This document shows positions 9,430 to 18,571 of a stretch of 64,000 nucleotides of DNA, in pieces. The position numbers and the translations under genes were made by a program. Source of the DNA: an uncultured bacterium (GTDB lineage: Bacteria; Dictyoglomota; Dictyoglomia; Dictyoglomales; Dictyoglomaceae). Numbering within the stretch: the first letter of the stretch is position 1; the number at the start of each line of letters is the position of its first letter. The notes below the pieces were generated by a model, which worked only from the letters and a program-made list of their open reading frames with translations, was not told the origin of the DNA and did not search any database. The stretch lies in assembly GCA_938034905.1 (NCBI GenBank), contig CALHLF010000003.1, positions 1 through 64,000 on the forward strand, read 5' to 3'.

Positions 9430-10529
9430 TAAAAGAACCTCCTCTGACTCCTATCTAAGGGCAGTACTTTTCCCAATTCCCTTTCTAAAATAAATCTGTA
9501 TCTTTCCAAGTCTGGTTCTCTTTTTATTCTTACCAATTTATCCACAAGATAAAGATGAGTCTGGTATACATTAATTCCCGCACAATTATTTCTTATTAAT
9601 GAAATTATACTTTTAAGTTGTACTTGGGGTAAAATTTGATAATCAAGAGAAAGGAAGGAATCTTCCCTTCCTATAAGATAACAAGGAAAGTCAATTCTAA
9701 GGGGAGAATCATTAGGAATAAGCCTTAAATATAGATTAACAAAGGCAGAAATATTTTCAAGTTGTTCTTTTATTTGGGTTTTGGTCTCTATGATTTCCAT
9801 TTGTTTTTTTCCAAGGCTTCTTTTTCCTCCTAAAAGGATGGGAGTAGAAAATCCTGTTTTATGAGGGATGATGAGAGATATTAATTCTGTATCTGTAGGA
9901 TAATATTTAGATTTAATAATTGTTCCCTTAGATTCTGAAATTATTTGGGATAAAAATGTATCTCTACTTATCTTTGAAATTGAGATAAGATAAATTCCTT
10001 TCTCCTTAGATAAATTAATTAATCTTAAAGTTTTTTCAAGAACTTCAAGGGTAAGAGAATTATAATCTCCAAGATCCATTGATAGGAGATAAATTATATG
10101 AGAAATTCTTGAAGAAAGGGAACCATCTATAAAAAGAACGTAAGGAGGTTTCCCTTTTTCAAGAACCTTTAGAGCAAGATCCATCTCAACATTTTGAAGA
10201 ATTATATCTGAAATGTTTTCTAATTGATTTTGTGAGATAGAGCCTGGTAGAGCTTCTATGTTTACTTTCGCATCTTCATAGTTATCTCTTCCCAAGACTA
10301 AACCTTGGGAGATAATAATATAAGAACCAAAGGCAAGGGAAAGAATTCTTTGGGATGCATCTACCGCATAACTTGGGAGATTAAATTCTTCATCAGAGAA
10401 AGGATGCCAGTGGCTTTCAAAAAATCTTTCAAAGGATTCTTCTTTAATATAATCCCAGTTGAGAGAGGCTAACAATTTATCCTTTTTTCTCTTTATTTCC
10501 TCTAAAAATAATGAGATAAAGTCAGGCAT
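9429..10529 (-). CDS. nurA: NurA-family 5'-3' nuclease
   Basis: The 366-residue protein has NurA-domain motifs: SYAVDASQRIL near residues 53-63 with the first catalytic aspartate, and LFIDGSLSSR near 130-140 with the second. NurA degrades DNA ends in complex with HerA. Position immediately before herA, with overlapping stop and start codons, strongly supports the call. The C-terminal part contains the conserved aspartate region around YQTHLYLVDKLVRIK. Its start overlaps the end of the glycosyltransferase gene by 8 bases. Sequence similarity in this family is low, so context carries much of the weight. Confidence 0.85.
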   Translation of the reverse strand: MPDFISLFLEEIKRKKDKLLASLNWDYIKEESFERFFESHWHPFSDEEFNLPSYAVDASQRILSLAFGSYIIISQGLVLGRDNYEDAKVNIEALPGSISQNQLENISDIILQNVEMDLALKVLEKGKPPYVLFIDGSLSSRISHIIYLLSMDLGDYNSLTLEVLEKTLRLINLSKEKGIYLISISKISRDTFLSQIISESKGTIIKSKYYPTDTELISLIIPHKTGFSTPILLGGKRSLGKKQMEIIETKTQIKEQLENISAFVNLYLRLIPNDSPLRIDFPCYLIGREDSFLSLDYQILPQVQLKSIISLIRNNCAGINVYQTHLYLVDKLVRIKREPDLERYRFILERELGKVLPLDRSQRRFF

Positions 10530-11736
10530 ATTTCTTTTCTTTCTTAAAATCCAATATTAATTTCTCATATATTTCCAATAATTTTTTATTTAATTTTTCA
10601 GAATTTAAATTTTCTGCGCTTTTTTTAGCATTTTGAGAAATAGCATTATAAAGATCTTTGTTTTCTGTGAGAAGAATTATTTTTCTTCCAAATTCTTCAA
10701 GGCTATGGATATTATTTGGTATCAAAAATCCATTTTCCCCATTTTTTATAAAATCTCCAATAGCAAGATCTTCTAAGGCAATTACAGGAACTCCTGAAAC
10801 TAATGCTTCTCCAACTACCATTCCTTGTGTTTCTGTTAAAGAGGAAAATACAAAAATATCAGAAGAATAATAACATTCAATTACTTGAGGATAATCTAAA
10901 TAGCCGGTAAATATAACTCTATCCTCTATTTTATACTTTTCTGCTTCTCTTTTTAATCCCTCCTTTACACGTTTATCAGGATTATCACCAACTATCACAA
11001 GATAATAAGGATATTTTGAATTATTTTTAAGCCATCTTGTTACCTTTAAGAGAAAAGTAATATTTTTTTCCTTTCCTAATCTTCCTACAAATAATAGAAT
11101 TATACCTTCAAGGGGTAAACCTCTCCTCTCTCGGGCAGTTTTTTTATCTATGGGTTTAAAATCTTTTAAATCTAAGCCATTGGGAAGAACTTCAATGGGC
11201 TTTTCTACCCCGTAATTTTCTAAAAGTTTTTTAACTTTTGTTGAAGGAGCAATTATTAAATCACAAAGTTCACAATAGGTTTTACTTATCCATGTTGCAA
11301 TATCTCTTGCTCTTTTTTCCTTAATTATCTTTCTTTTAATTATATTAGGGAAATGATCCCATATATAATATGCATATTCCTCAAATATTGTGTGAAAGGT
11401 ATGTATTAATGGTAGATTTCTTTTCTTTGCCTGACTCCATCCAAAGATTCCTAAGGAAAATGGGGTGTGGGTATGAACTAGATCGATTTTTAGTTTTTTA
11501 AACAAAAGGTCATATTTTACAGAATAAGGTGATGCTAATCTATGCTCCCTTTGAAAGGGAAAAACAATGGAGGGTAATTTGTATACGTTTTCTTCTAAAG
11601 GAGAATTGGGAATATATGGGATAAAAAGATAAACTTTATTTTTATAATTTTCTAAAAATTTTTTTTGTGATTTAATTGCAGTAACTACCCCATTCTTTTG
11701 GGGCTCATAGGTATCACTAAAGAAGGCTATATTCAT
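10522..11736 (-). CDS. GT4-family glycosyltransferase
   Basis: A retaining GT-B glycosyltransferase of 404 residues. The N-terminal acceptor domain opens MNIAFFSDTYEPQKNGV and contains HTHTPFSLGIFG and HTFHTIFEEY. The C-terminal nucleotide-sugar domain has LLFVGRLGKEKN and the E-x7-E motif in ETQGMVVGE. This pattern matches bacterial diacylglycerol glucosyltransferases that build membrane glycolipids, so lipid glucosylation with UDP-glucose (made by GalU) is a reasonable inference. It lies between a PAP2-like membrane protein and nurA, overlapping both (ATGA with the former). Confidence 0.83.
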   Translation of the reverse strand: MNIAFFSDTYEPQKNGVVTAIKSQKKFLENYKNKVYLFIPYIPNSPLEENVYKLPSIVFPFQREHRLASPYSVKYDLLFKKLKIDLVHTHTPFSLGIFGWSQAKKRNLPLIHTFHTIFEEYAYYIWDHFPNIIKRKIIKEKRARDIATWISKTYCELCDLIIAPSTKVKKLLENYGVEKPIEVLPNGLDLKDFKPIDKKTARERRGLPLEGIILLFVGRLGKEKNITFLLKVTRWLKNNSKYPYYLVIVGDNPDKRVKEGLKREAEKYKIEDRVIFTGYLDYPQVIECYYSSDIFVFSSLTETQGMVVGEALVSGVPVIALEDLAIGDFIKNGENGFLIPNNIHSLEEFGRKIILLTENKDLYNAISQNAKKSAENLNSEKLNKKLLEIYEKLILDFKKEKKYA

Positions 11737-12191
11737 TTATTTATCACTCCTACATAATATATTAATGCAACTATAAATCCCAATATACCTCCTATTATTG
11801 CTTCAAAGGGTGTATGTCCAATAGATTCTTTTAAAATTATATCACACTTTTCATTTATAGGATATTTTTGGAGAATTTTATTTATTACCTTTGCTTGTTC
11901 TTCTGTTGCTAATCTAACACCAATAGCATCTGCTATTACAATTGCCGCAAAAAAAAGAGAAAGGATAAATAATGGAGAAGAAAATCCTTCCTTTAAACCT
12001 AAAATGGTGGAGAGAGAAACTACTAATGCAGAGTGGGAACTGGGCATACCCCCCCATTCAAAGAAAGCTCTCCAGAGTAATTTTTTCTCCTGAATGCTTC
12101 TTATTACTCCCTTTAACCCTTGAGTAATTATTGCAGAGATTAATGGAATTGTAAAAATAGGATTTTTAGAGAGTTGAAATATTTCAAGCAT
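11733..12191 (-). CDS. Divergent PAP2 family membrane protein
   Basis: A 152-residue integral membrane protein of the divergent PAP2 (DUF212) family. The active-site-like segment GGMPSSHSALVVSLST (about 47-62) corresponds to the SGH-type motif of lipid phosphatases, and a second motif surrounds IGHTPFEAIIGGILG near the C-terminus. Four hydrophobic segments are visible. Its likely role is phosphatase action on a lipid phosphate, fitting its place next to a lipid-type glycosyltransferase; the exact substrate is unknown. It is two bases downstream of the SIS gene and overlaps the next gene by four. Confidence 0.82.
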   Translation of the reverse strand: MLEIFQLSKNPIFTIPLISAIITQGLKGVIRSIQEKKLLWRAFFEWGGMPSSHSALVVSLSTILGLKEGFSSPLFILSLFFAAIVIADAIGVRLATEEQAKVINKILQKYPINEKCDIILKESIGHTPFEAIIGGILGFIVALIYYVGVINK

Positions 12192-12192
12192 T

Positions 12193-13224
12193 TTATTTTG
12201 TTATGGTAATTTTTTTCAGAAATCTTGGTTGGTCTGGATCTAAATTTTTTAAAATCGTTAGAAAATAAGCAAAGAATTGTGCTGGTAATATAAAGAGTAA
12301 TGGAGATATTTCTTCAGGAATATCTGATTTAATAAAGAATCCATTGTAATTATTGAAAAGAGATTCCTCGTTTGAAAAGATAAATAAATCTACATTCTTT
12401 TCTTCTAAAATCTTAATAACTTCCTTAGAATGGGCAAGACTTTCTCCTTTTGGAACAAATAGGAATATAGGAAATCCATGAGAGACAAGGGCTAATGGGC
12501 CATGTAGGAAATCAGCAGAGGAATAAGGTTCTGCAAGGATATATGATGTCTCTTTTAACTTTAAGGCCATTTCTAAAGCAGTAGCTAAATTATATCCTCT
12601 TCCTAGGACAGCACAGTGTTCCATAAATTTATATGGATTTGTCTTCTCTTTAATTTCTTCATCTCTTTCTAAAATTTCTCTTAAAGATATGATAAGTTTT
12701 TCGAATTCTTTTGAATTATCTCTGTTTATCCAATGATTCACTAAAAAATACAAAGCTCCTAATTCTGCTAAATAGGTTTTTGTTGCTGCAATACTTTTTT
12801 CTTCCCCAGCATCTAAAAATAGAACCTTTTTAGAAATTTCTGCTAATTTACTATTCAAATTATTAGTTATTCCCAAGGTAAAAGCATTTTGATTATTTGC
12901 CTCTCTTATTACCTCACATATATCTTCGCTTTCTCCTGATTGGGAGATAGCAATAACTAGGGAATCTTTAAGAATTGGAGGATTATGGTAAATAGTATAC
13001 AATGATGGGGCACAAAGAGATACAGGAATTTTAATATAGGATTCAATGTAATATTTTCCCCACACTCCTGCATTGTCCGATGTACCTCGGGCAACTAATA
13101 TTATATTCTTGGGATTATATTCTTTTATTTCCTCAACTATGCTCTTAATCTTATCTTTATTTTCTTTAATTTTTTCTAAAACTTTCACTCCTTCTTTTAT
13201 TTCTTTATACATATATTTCTCCAT
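12193..13224 (-). CDS. SIS-domain sugar isomerase (GlmS C-half-like)
   Basis: The 343-residue protein has two SIS domains and lacks the glutaminase domain of GlmS. VARGTSDNAGVWGKYYIES (about 43-61), ISQSGESEDIC (about 94-104) and the second-domain AVLGRGYNLATALEMALKLKE region match the isomerase half of GlmS and AgaS/FrlB-type deglycases. It therefore probably interconverts or deaminates an amino-sugar phosphate. It is the first gene of the long minus-strand operon leading to rad50, with a promoter at 13264-13293. Confidence 0.83.
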   Translation of the reverse strand: MEKYMYKEIKEGVKVLEKIKENKDKIKSIVEEIKEYNPKNIILVARGTSDNAGVWGKYYIESYIKIPVSLCAPSLYTIYHNPPILKDSLVIAISQSGESEDICEVIREANNQNAFTLGITNNLNSKLAEISKKVLFLDAGEEKSIAATKTYLAELGALYFLVNHWINRDNSKEFEKLIISLREILERDEEIKEKTNPYKFMEHCAVLGRGYNLATALEMALKLKETSYILAEPYSSADFLHGPLALVSHGFPIFLFVPKGESLAHSKEVIKILEEKNVDLFIFSNEESLFNNYNGFFIKSDIPEEISPLLFILPAQFFAYFLTILKNLDPDQPRFLKKITITK

Positions 13225-13263
13225 TTATAATCCTCCGTAAATTCTCTAAAATTGTGTAAAGAG

Positions 13264-13293
13264 AGTTTATCATCTAATAAAAGATAATGTCAA
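13264..13293 (-). promoter_or_regulatory. Promoter of the SIS-to-rad50 operon
   Basis: On the minus strand TTGACA (13293-13288) and TAAACT (13269-13264) are separated by 18 bases. A GGAGG site precedes the SIS gene ATG. No other convincing promoter is seen inside the seven genes that follow, so DNA-repair and envelope genes probably share this transcript. Confidence 0.65.
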
Positions 13294-13322
13294 GAAATTT
13301 ACCTTTTTGAGGGTTTATAATA

Positions 13323-13328
13323 TATAAT
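13323..13328 (+). promoter_or_regulatory. -10 box of polyprenyl synthase gene
   Basis: TATAAT ends 9 bases before the ATG at 13338, and no Shine-Dalgarno sequence is present (AAAATTGCT precedes the ATG). A leaderless or nearly leaderless transcript is suggested. The -35 match is weak. Confidence 0.45.
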
Positions 13329-13337
13329 AAAATTGCT

Positions 13338-14360
13338 ATGGATAGTCTTCAAAAATATTTATTATTGATAGAAAGAAGGCTACAGGAGAATTGGGAAAGA
13401 TTTTCAAATCCCCTTCCTTTATATTTATTTTCTGCATATCATATGGGGTGGGTTGATGAATCTGGTAATCCCCTTTCAGAGTTTAAGGGAGGAAAGAGAT
13501 TAAGGCCCCTTTTATGTGTATTAATAAATCAAGCTTTTAATGGATCTTTAGATGATGCTTTAAATTTAGCTTCTTCTTTAGAATTTCTCCATAATTTTTC
13601 TTTAGTTCATGACGATATTCAAGATGGTGATGAAAAAAGGCATAATAGATGGACAGTTTGGAGATTGTGGGGAGTTCCTCAGGCTATTAATGTGGGGGAT
13701 TCCTTATTTAATCTATGTTTTCAAGTATTAACTCAGCTTTCTTCTCCTCTTCTTCAAAGGATAAGTCTTAAAGAGATTACTAATACAATTCAAGAGCTTA
13801 TTGAGGGCCAATATTTAGATATAAGTTTTGAAAAAAGAAATGATGTATATTTGAAAGAGTATATGACAATGATAGAAAAAAAGACCGCAAGGCTTTTTGC
13901 AACTTCTTTATTTTTAGGTTCTTTTTCTGCAAATTATAAGGAGGATATTTCAAGAAAATTTTTTGAGATGGGAAAGAATTTTGGAATGTTTTTCCAAATT
14001 GCAGATGATATTATGGGTATATGGGGAGATTCAAGAAAAACAGGTAAAACTCCCTTAGGAGATTTATGGAAAAAGAAAAAGACTTTTCCAATAATTTGCC
14101 TCCTTCACGAAGCATCAGATAAGGAAAGACAGAAAATATATGAGATTTGGAATAAAAGTAATTTATTGGAACAAGATATTTCATATATTTTACAAGCTTT
14201 AGAGAGGAAAAGGGTGAAGGAGATCTCCTTTAATACTGCTAAAAAGTTTTTTGAGAAAAGTTATAAAATTATAGAAGAATATGAAGAGTTAGTTGATTTA
14301 AGCTTAATAAAGGAATTATTTAAAAATTATTACAATTTAATATTTTCTTCCCAAAGTTGA
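13338..14360 (+). CDS. Polyprenyl diphosphate synthase
   Basis: Trans-isoprenyl diphosphate synthase of 340 residues that condenses isopentenyl diphosphate with an allylic primer. The first Asp-rich motif reads HDDIQDGD (about 91-98) followed by RHNRWTVWRLWG, and the second QIADDIMG (about 219-226). GGKRLRP (51-57) is the substrate-binding motif. Product length cannot be read reliably; geranylgeranyl or farnesyl diphosphate are both possible. The gene lacks a ribosome site and its 3' end overlaps the convergent YaaC-like gene by 31 bases. Confidence 0.87.
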   Translation: MDSLQKYLLLIERRLQENWERFSNPLPLYLFSAYHMGWVDESGNPLSEFKGGKRLRPLLCVLINQAFNGSLDDALNLASSLEFLHNFSLVHDDIQDGDEKRHNRWTVWRLWGVPQAINVGDSLFNLCFQVLTQLSSPLLQRISLKEITNTIQELIEGQYLDISFEKRNDVYLKEYMTMIEKKTARLFATSLFLGSFSANYKEDISRKFFEMGKNFGMFFQIADDIMGIWGDSRKTGKTPLGDLWKKKKTFPIICLLHEASDKERQKIYEIWNKSNLLEQDISYILQALERKRVKEISFNTAKKFFEKSYKIIEEYEELVDLSLIKELFKNYYNLIFSSQS

Positions 14361-14962
14361 ATTATTCTTGAATCTGAATCTCTTAGATAATTCTTAATTT
14401 TAGGAGCCATACTACTTTTATCAATAGCCCATCCCCACTTTTGGGGTTCATATCTTGATAGCATGCTTAAAAGAAAAAGAATTAGATAGTGAATTGCCAG
14501 AGGATGAAGGGAAGTATTTATTTTTAAATATTCGAAAAGTTCCTCTAAGGTAAATTTTTCTCCTTCTGGAACTTGAAAGGGAGATATACATTTTAAGAAT
14601 GTTGGAAATAAACCCTTCTCCTTTATTAAAATTGTTTCTTTTCCAGGATCATAGTTCTTATCCCAATCTATAGATTTTTCTCCCGCTACTCTTACTGTTA
14701 ATCCATGTAATACTTCCCTCGGAATCTCATGAGTTTTTAAAAATATTGTGATTTTTGATAAAGCGACTAAACCATAAAATAAAAGAAGAGGAGAAAGATA
14801 TAAATCTAATTTTTTCTTTGCCTCAAAGGATAATTTTGCCTGTTTTATAGTATAATGAAGAAAAAGTCTTTCTCCTTCTTCTAAGGAATTTGATAATTTG
14901 TTCTCTATTTCATTAAAAATTTCATAATAAGAATATTTAAATAACTTTTTAAAAATTTGCAT
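14330..14962 (-). CDS. YaaC-like protein
   Basis: The 210-residue protein resembles the YaaC family of unknown function, recognisable by the [18 protein letters not shown] segment (about 53-70) and the C-terminal [21 protein letters not shown] region. It has no catalytic motif that I can identify. It overlaps the end of gltX by 14 bases on the same strand and is probably translated from the same message. It is shorter than Bacillus YaaC as I recall it. Confidence 0.6.
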   Translation of the reverse strand: MQIFKKLFKYSYYEIFNEIENKLSNSLEEGERLFLHYTIKQAKLSFEAKKKLDLYLSPLLLFYGLVALSKITIFLKTHEIPREVLHGLTVRVAGEKSIDWDKNYDPGKETILIKEKGLFPTFLKCISPFQVPEGEKFTLEELFEYLKINTSLHPLAIHYLILFLLSMLSRYEPQKWGWAIDKSSMAPKIKNYLRDSDSRIIQLWEENIKL

Positions 14963-16385
14963 CTAAATATTTGATAAAATTTTCTATCCTCTTTAATGTT
15001 TTTTCTTTTCCTAACACCTCTATTAATTCATAAAGACTTGGTCCTATTGTTTTATTGGTTAAGGCAACCCTTACTGGATGAATTAAAGTTCCTGTAGATA
15101 TATTCAATTTTTCTGATAATTCCTTTAAACTTTTCTCTAATTCATGGGCGGAGAAATCTTTTAAATCTTCCCATTCTTCTTTTAACATTCTTAAGAATTT
15201 TGAAATCTCAGGATGTTTAATTACCTTTTTAACAGTTTCCTTTTCATAATCTAATTCTTCTAAAAAGAAGTAATCTCCATAATCTTTAATTTGAGAAAGG
15301 AGTTTCAACCTCTCCTGTAGAAGGGATATTACTTTCAGATAATACTCCCAGTTTAGGGAGTCTTCTTTTATTAATTTAGCTTCCTTAAGATAGGGTAAAG
15401 TTAAATCTGCTAATTTTTCACGAGATAGACTTCTAATATGTTGAGTATTGATCCACTCTAATTTTGTTATATCAAAAATTCCAGGATTTTTGGTTACTTT
15501 TCTTAAATCAAAAAGTTCTATTAGTTCCTCTCTGGTATATACTTCTTTACCTTCCTGGGGAGTCCATCCTAAGAGAGCAAGATAATTTACAAGAGCATCA
15601 GGGAGATAACCCATCTTTTTATATTCTGATACCGATGTTACGCCATGTCTTTTGCTTAATTTTGATCGGTCAGGACCTAAAAGTAAGGGTAAATGGGCAA
15701 ACTCTGGCGGTGTCCAGGAGAGAGCATTATATATAAATATTTGTTTTGGGGTATTGGAGATGTGATCTTCTCCTCTTATTACATGAGATATCCCCATAGT
15801 ATAATCATCAATTACTACTGCGAAATTATAAGTAGGAATTCCGTCGGATTTCATTATTACAAAATCTCCAATATCTTCGTTATTAAACTCAATATCTCCT
15901 CTGATTATATCCTTAAACACTGTTTTTCCTTTTGGAACTAATAGTCTTATTGCAGGCTTTCTTCCTTCTCTTTCATATTTTGCTCTTTCTTCCGAAGTTA
16001 AATTTAGACATTTCCTATCATACTTCGGTGCTCTTTTCTCTTGAAGAGCAATTTTTCTTCTTTCCTCTAATTCTTCTGGGGTACAATAACAATAATAGGC
16101 AAGACCTAAATCTATAAGTTTTTGGGAATATTTTTTATATAATTCCAATCTTTGGGTTTGATAATAGGGCCCTTCATCCCAATTTAATCCAAGCCAATTT
16201 AACCCTTCTAATATATTTTCTTCATATTCCTTTGAAGATCTTTCTATATCAGTATCTTCGATTCTTAGAATAAAAGTACCTTTATTATGTTTTGCAAAAA
16301 GCCAATTAAAGAGGGCGGTATGGGCAGTTCCCACATGAAGATATCCTGTAGGGCTGGGAGCAATTCTTACTCTAATATCCTTCAT
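14949..16385 (-). CDS. gltX: Glutamyl-tRNA synthetase
   Basis: Class I synthetase of 478 residues charging tRNA-Glu. The HIGH-type motif is [13 protein letters not shown] near the N-terminus, and the KMSKS-type loop is KLSKRHG (about 240-246). The anticodon-binding helical domain fills the last 150 residues. A TTG nine bases upstream (16394) is in frame, but the AGAGG ribosome site directly abuts it, whereas it is nine bases from the ATG at 16385; I therefore chose the ATG. OsmC lies just upstream on the same strand. Confidence 0.95.
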   Translation of the reverse strand: MKDIRVRIAPSPTGYLHVGTAHTALFNWLFAKHNKGTFILRIEDTDIERSSKEYEENILEGLNWLGLNWDEGPYYQTQRLELYKKYSQKLIDLGLAYYCYCTPEELEERRKIALQEKRAPKYDRKCLNLTSEERAKYEREGRKPAIRLLVPKGKTVFKDIIRGDIEFNNEDIGDFVIMKSDGIPTYNFAVVIDDYTMGISHVIRGEDHISNTPKQIFIYNALSWTPPEFAHLPLLLGPDRSKLSKRHGVTSVSEYKKMGYLPDALVNYLALLGWTPQEGKEVYTREELIELFDLRKVTKNPGIFDITKLEWINTQHIRSLSREKLADLTLPYLKEAKLIKEDSLNWEYYLKVISLLQERLKLLSQIKDYGDYFFLEELDYEKETVKKVIKHPEISKFLRMLKEEWEDLKDFSAHELEKSLKELSEKLNISTGTLIHPVRVALTNKTIGPSLYELIEVLGKEKTLKRIENFIKYLDANF

Positions 16386-16400
16386 GCTGATCAACCTCTT

Positions 16401-16811
16401 CTATAAAATTTTCCAAGAATATGTAACCTCTGCTGTTCCCTTTAAAATTGCAGAGACAGAACAGTATTTTGTTTGGGATAATTCAATTGCTTTCTTTATA
16501 TTTTCTTCTTTTAAATTTTCTCCTTTAAAAATATATTCTAAATGCACTTTCTTATATACCTTTGGATGTTCCTCAGCTCTTTCCGCAGAAATTTTTATCT
16601 CAAAATTTTCCACTTTTTCCTTCATCTTTTGAAGGATAGAGATAACATCCATCCCTGTACATCCTCCAAGGGCAACCAAGACAAGCTCCATAGGTCTTGG
16701 ACCTTGGTCTTCTCCCCCATGATCTAAAGAAGCATCCATTACGATAGAAAAATTAGATGGAGTATTTCCAGTAAATTTCATTTTTCCGTTCCAAACTACT
16801 TTTGTTTCCAT
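16401..16811 (-). CDS. OsmC family peroxiredoxin-like protein
   Basis: OsmC/Ohr-fold proteins of this size (136 residues) reduce organic hydroperoxides with a pair of cysteines. Here one cysteine is in VALGGCTGMDVISIL (about 46-60) and the other in QTKYCSVSAIL (about 114-124), the expected positions. The motif DQGPRPMELVL marks the YhfA/OsmC group. A strong promoter (TTGACA-16-TATACT) and a GGAGG site precede it, and gltX follows 15 bases downstream, so both may be on one transcript. Confidence 0.85.
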   Translation of the reverse strand: METKVVWNGKMKFTGNTPSNFSIVMDASLDHGGEDQGPRPMELVLVALGGCTGMDVISILQKMKEKVENFEIKISAERAEEHPKVYKKVHLEYIFKGENLKEENIKKAIELSQTKYCSVSAILKGTAEVTYSWKIL

Positions 16812-16839
16812 TGTTACCTCCTTATATAAATTCTTTTTC

Positions 16840-16890
16840 AGTATACAAATAGTTAGTATGTTGTCAATAATTAAGGTTATAAGTTAAAAT
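16840..16890. promoter_or_regulatory. Divergent promoters with overlapping -35 boxes
   Basis: Minus-strand promoter for osmC: TTGACA (16867-16862), 16-base spacer, TATACT (16845-16840). Plus-strand promoter for the PGI/PMI operon: TTGTCA (16861-16866), 18-base spacer, TAAAAT (16885-16890). The two -35 boxes occupy the same six to seven bases, so RNA polymerase probably cannot occupy both at once. Confidence 0.7.
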
Positions 16891-16922
16891 AAGCAAAAAT
16901 CGAAAGGATGGGAGGAATACAT

Positions 16923-17990
16923 ATGGAAAAATTAGATCAAATAAATGAGCTTAAAAAACTTGATCCTCAAGATATGTTAGGTTCAGTATATAGACTCCCT
17001 GAACAAATAGAGGAAGCAAGTAAAATATCCTACGATACAGAATTAAGATTGGATAGAAGAAGTATAAATAAGGTTTTAATTTTAGGTATGGGAGGTTCTG
17101 CAATAGGAGGTGATATATTAAAGGCTATTGCCTTTGATAGTGCAAGAATTCCTATATTAGTAAATAGGGATTATTCTCTTCCCAATTATATTGATGAAAA
17201 TACCTTGGTTTTTGCGGTAAGTTATTCTGGAAATACTGTTGAGACTGTGAATTCTGCAGTAAAATCTTATGAGAAGGGAGCAATAGTGGTTTCTATAACC
17301 AGTGGCGGTAAATTAGCGGAATTTGCTAAGGAAAAAAACCTTCCATTAATCCAAATTCCTAAGGGATTGGCCCCACGAGCTGCAATAGGATATGTAACTA
17401 TTCCCCCTCTGGTGGTATTAGATCAGTTGGAAATAGTTCCTTCTCAAAAGGAGGCAATAAGGGAAACTATAGATTATCTTAGAAAAAAGAGAGAAGAGTT
17501 TAAAGTCGAAAATCCTACTGATGTAAACCCTGCTAAAAAATTAGCTAAAATGCTTTATGGGAGAATTCCCTTAATATATTCTGTAGAGGAAAGATGGGCG
17601 GTTGCAGGGTATAGATGGAAATGCCAATTTAACGAGAATTCTAAATATCCTGCCTTTACCCATTTCTTCCCAGAGTTGAATCATAATGAGATAATGTCTT
17701 GGGAAGCAGATTCCCAAATTATAAATGATCTTTCTCTTATTTTCCTTTACATATCCTTAGAAGGAGAAATGAAAATAAGGGTTGATTTTATGAAGGAAAA
17801 AATAGAGGCTCGAGGAATACCAGTCTTTTTATGGCAGGGAGAAGGAAAATACTCATTAACTAAATTTTTCTCTCTTACATATCTTGGAGATTTTACTACT
17901 GTTTATCTTGCATATCTTGCCGGAAAGGATCCCTTTGCTATTGGTTTTATAAATGAACTTAAGTTAAGAATAGGTCAAAGTTTATCTTGA
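16923..17990 (+). CDS. Bifunctional phosphoglucose/phosphomannose isomerase
   Basis: This archaeal/thermophile-type isomerase interconverts fructose 6-phosphate with glucose 6-phosphate and mannose 6-phosphate. It has two SIS domains: LGMGGSAIGGDIL (about 50-62) and VSYSGNTVETV (about 99-109) bind the phosphate, and FPELNHNEIMSWE (about 245-257) carries catalytic residues. I place the start at 16923, not the ATG at 16908, because GGAGGAA lies between them at ideal distance from the second; the protein is then 355 residues. Its stop overlaps the TTG start of the phosphoesterase gene. Confidence 0.87.
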   Translation: MEKLDQINELKKLDPQDMLGSVYRLPEQIEEASKISYDTELRLDRRSINKVLILGMGGSAIGGDILKAIAFDSARIPILVNRDYSLPNYIDENTLVFAVSYSGNTVETVNSAVKSYEKGAIVVSITSGGKLAEFAKEKNLPLIQIPKGLAPRAAIGYVTIPPLVVLDQLEIVPSQKEAIRETIDYLRKKREEFKVENPTDVNPAKKLAKMLYGRIPLIYSVEERWAVAGYRWKCQFNENSKYPAFTHFFPELNHNEIMSWEADSQIINDLSLIFLYISLEGEMKIRVDFMKEKIEARGIPVFLWQGEGKYSLTKFFSLTYLGDFTTVYLAYLAGKDPFAIGFINELKLRIGQSLS

Positions 17991-18571
17991 AAATATTAGC
18001 TTTAGCAGATTTTGAATCACCTATTCTTTATGAAAGATTTGATGCTACCCCATACAAGGGAGTAGAAGCAGTAATATCCTGTGGAGATGTTTTGCCAGAA
18101 TTATTAGTTTATCTTACAACTATTCTTAATGTTCCTGTGTTTTATATCTTAGGAAATCATGATGAGAGGTATATTAAGGAGCCTCCTGAAGGATGTGATA
18201 ATATTGATGGAAAAATAATAAAATTTAAAGATAAAAAAATCTTAGGCTTAGGAGGCTCCATTAGATATAGTGGGGGACCTCTTCAGTATACAGAAAAAGA
18301 AATGAGTTGGAGGATAAGAAAATTATATTTTCAATTGAGAAAAGGAATTGATATTATAGTAACCCATGCTCCTCCCTTTGGAATTCATGAGGGAGATGAT
18401 TTCTCTCATAAAGGCTTTAAGAGTTTTCTCTTTCTGATTGAGAGGTATAGACCAGCCTATTTTCTCCATGGACATACCCATATGAATTATAAATTTAGAA
18501 GTTCAAGGATAACAGAATATAAAGGTACTAAAATTATTAATTGTTCTGGAATTATAGTTTTAGATCTATGA
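17987..18571 (+). CDS. Calcineurin-like metallophosphoesterase
   Basis: The 194-residue phosphoesterase has SCGDVLP (GD motif, about 31-37), LGNHDERY (about 55-62), THAPPFGIHEG and HGHTHMNY. The first-motif DxH is altered: ADFESP replaces the usual D-x-H, so one metal ligand may differ. Substrate is unknown. It starts at a TTG overlapping the PGI/PMI stop (TTGA) and ends overlapping the next ATG (ATGA), so three genes are translationally coupled. Confidence 0.8.
   Translation: MKILALADFESPILYERFDATPYKGVEAVISCGDVLPELLVYLTTILNVPVFYILGNHDERYIKEPPEGCDNIDGKIIKFKDKKILGLGGSIRYSGGPLQYTEKEMSWRIRKLYFQLRKGIDIIVTHAPPFGIHEGDDFSHKGFKSFLFLIERYRPAYFLHGHTHMNYKFRSSRITEYKGTKIINCSGIIVLDL

Noticed and set aside
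16386-16394. TTG start giving gltX three more residues
   Set aside because: The ribosome site abuts the TTG directly but is nine bases from the ATG at 16385.
16908-16922. Upstream ATG for the PGI/PMI gene
   Set aside because: The GGAGGAA site lies between this ATG and the next, so only the second can use it.
18541-18567. Upstream start for the ParB-like gene
   Set aside because: The ATG at 18568 overlaps the previous stop as ATGA, as in other coupled pairs here; the upstream extension has no ribosome site.
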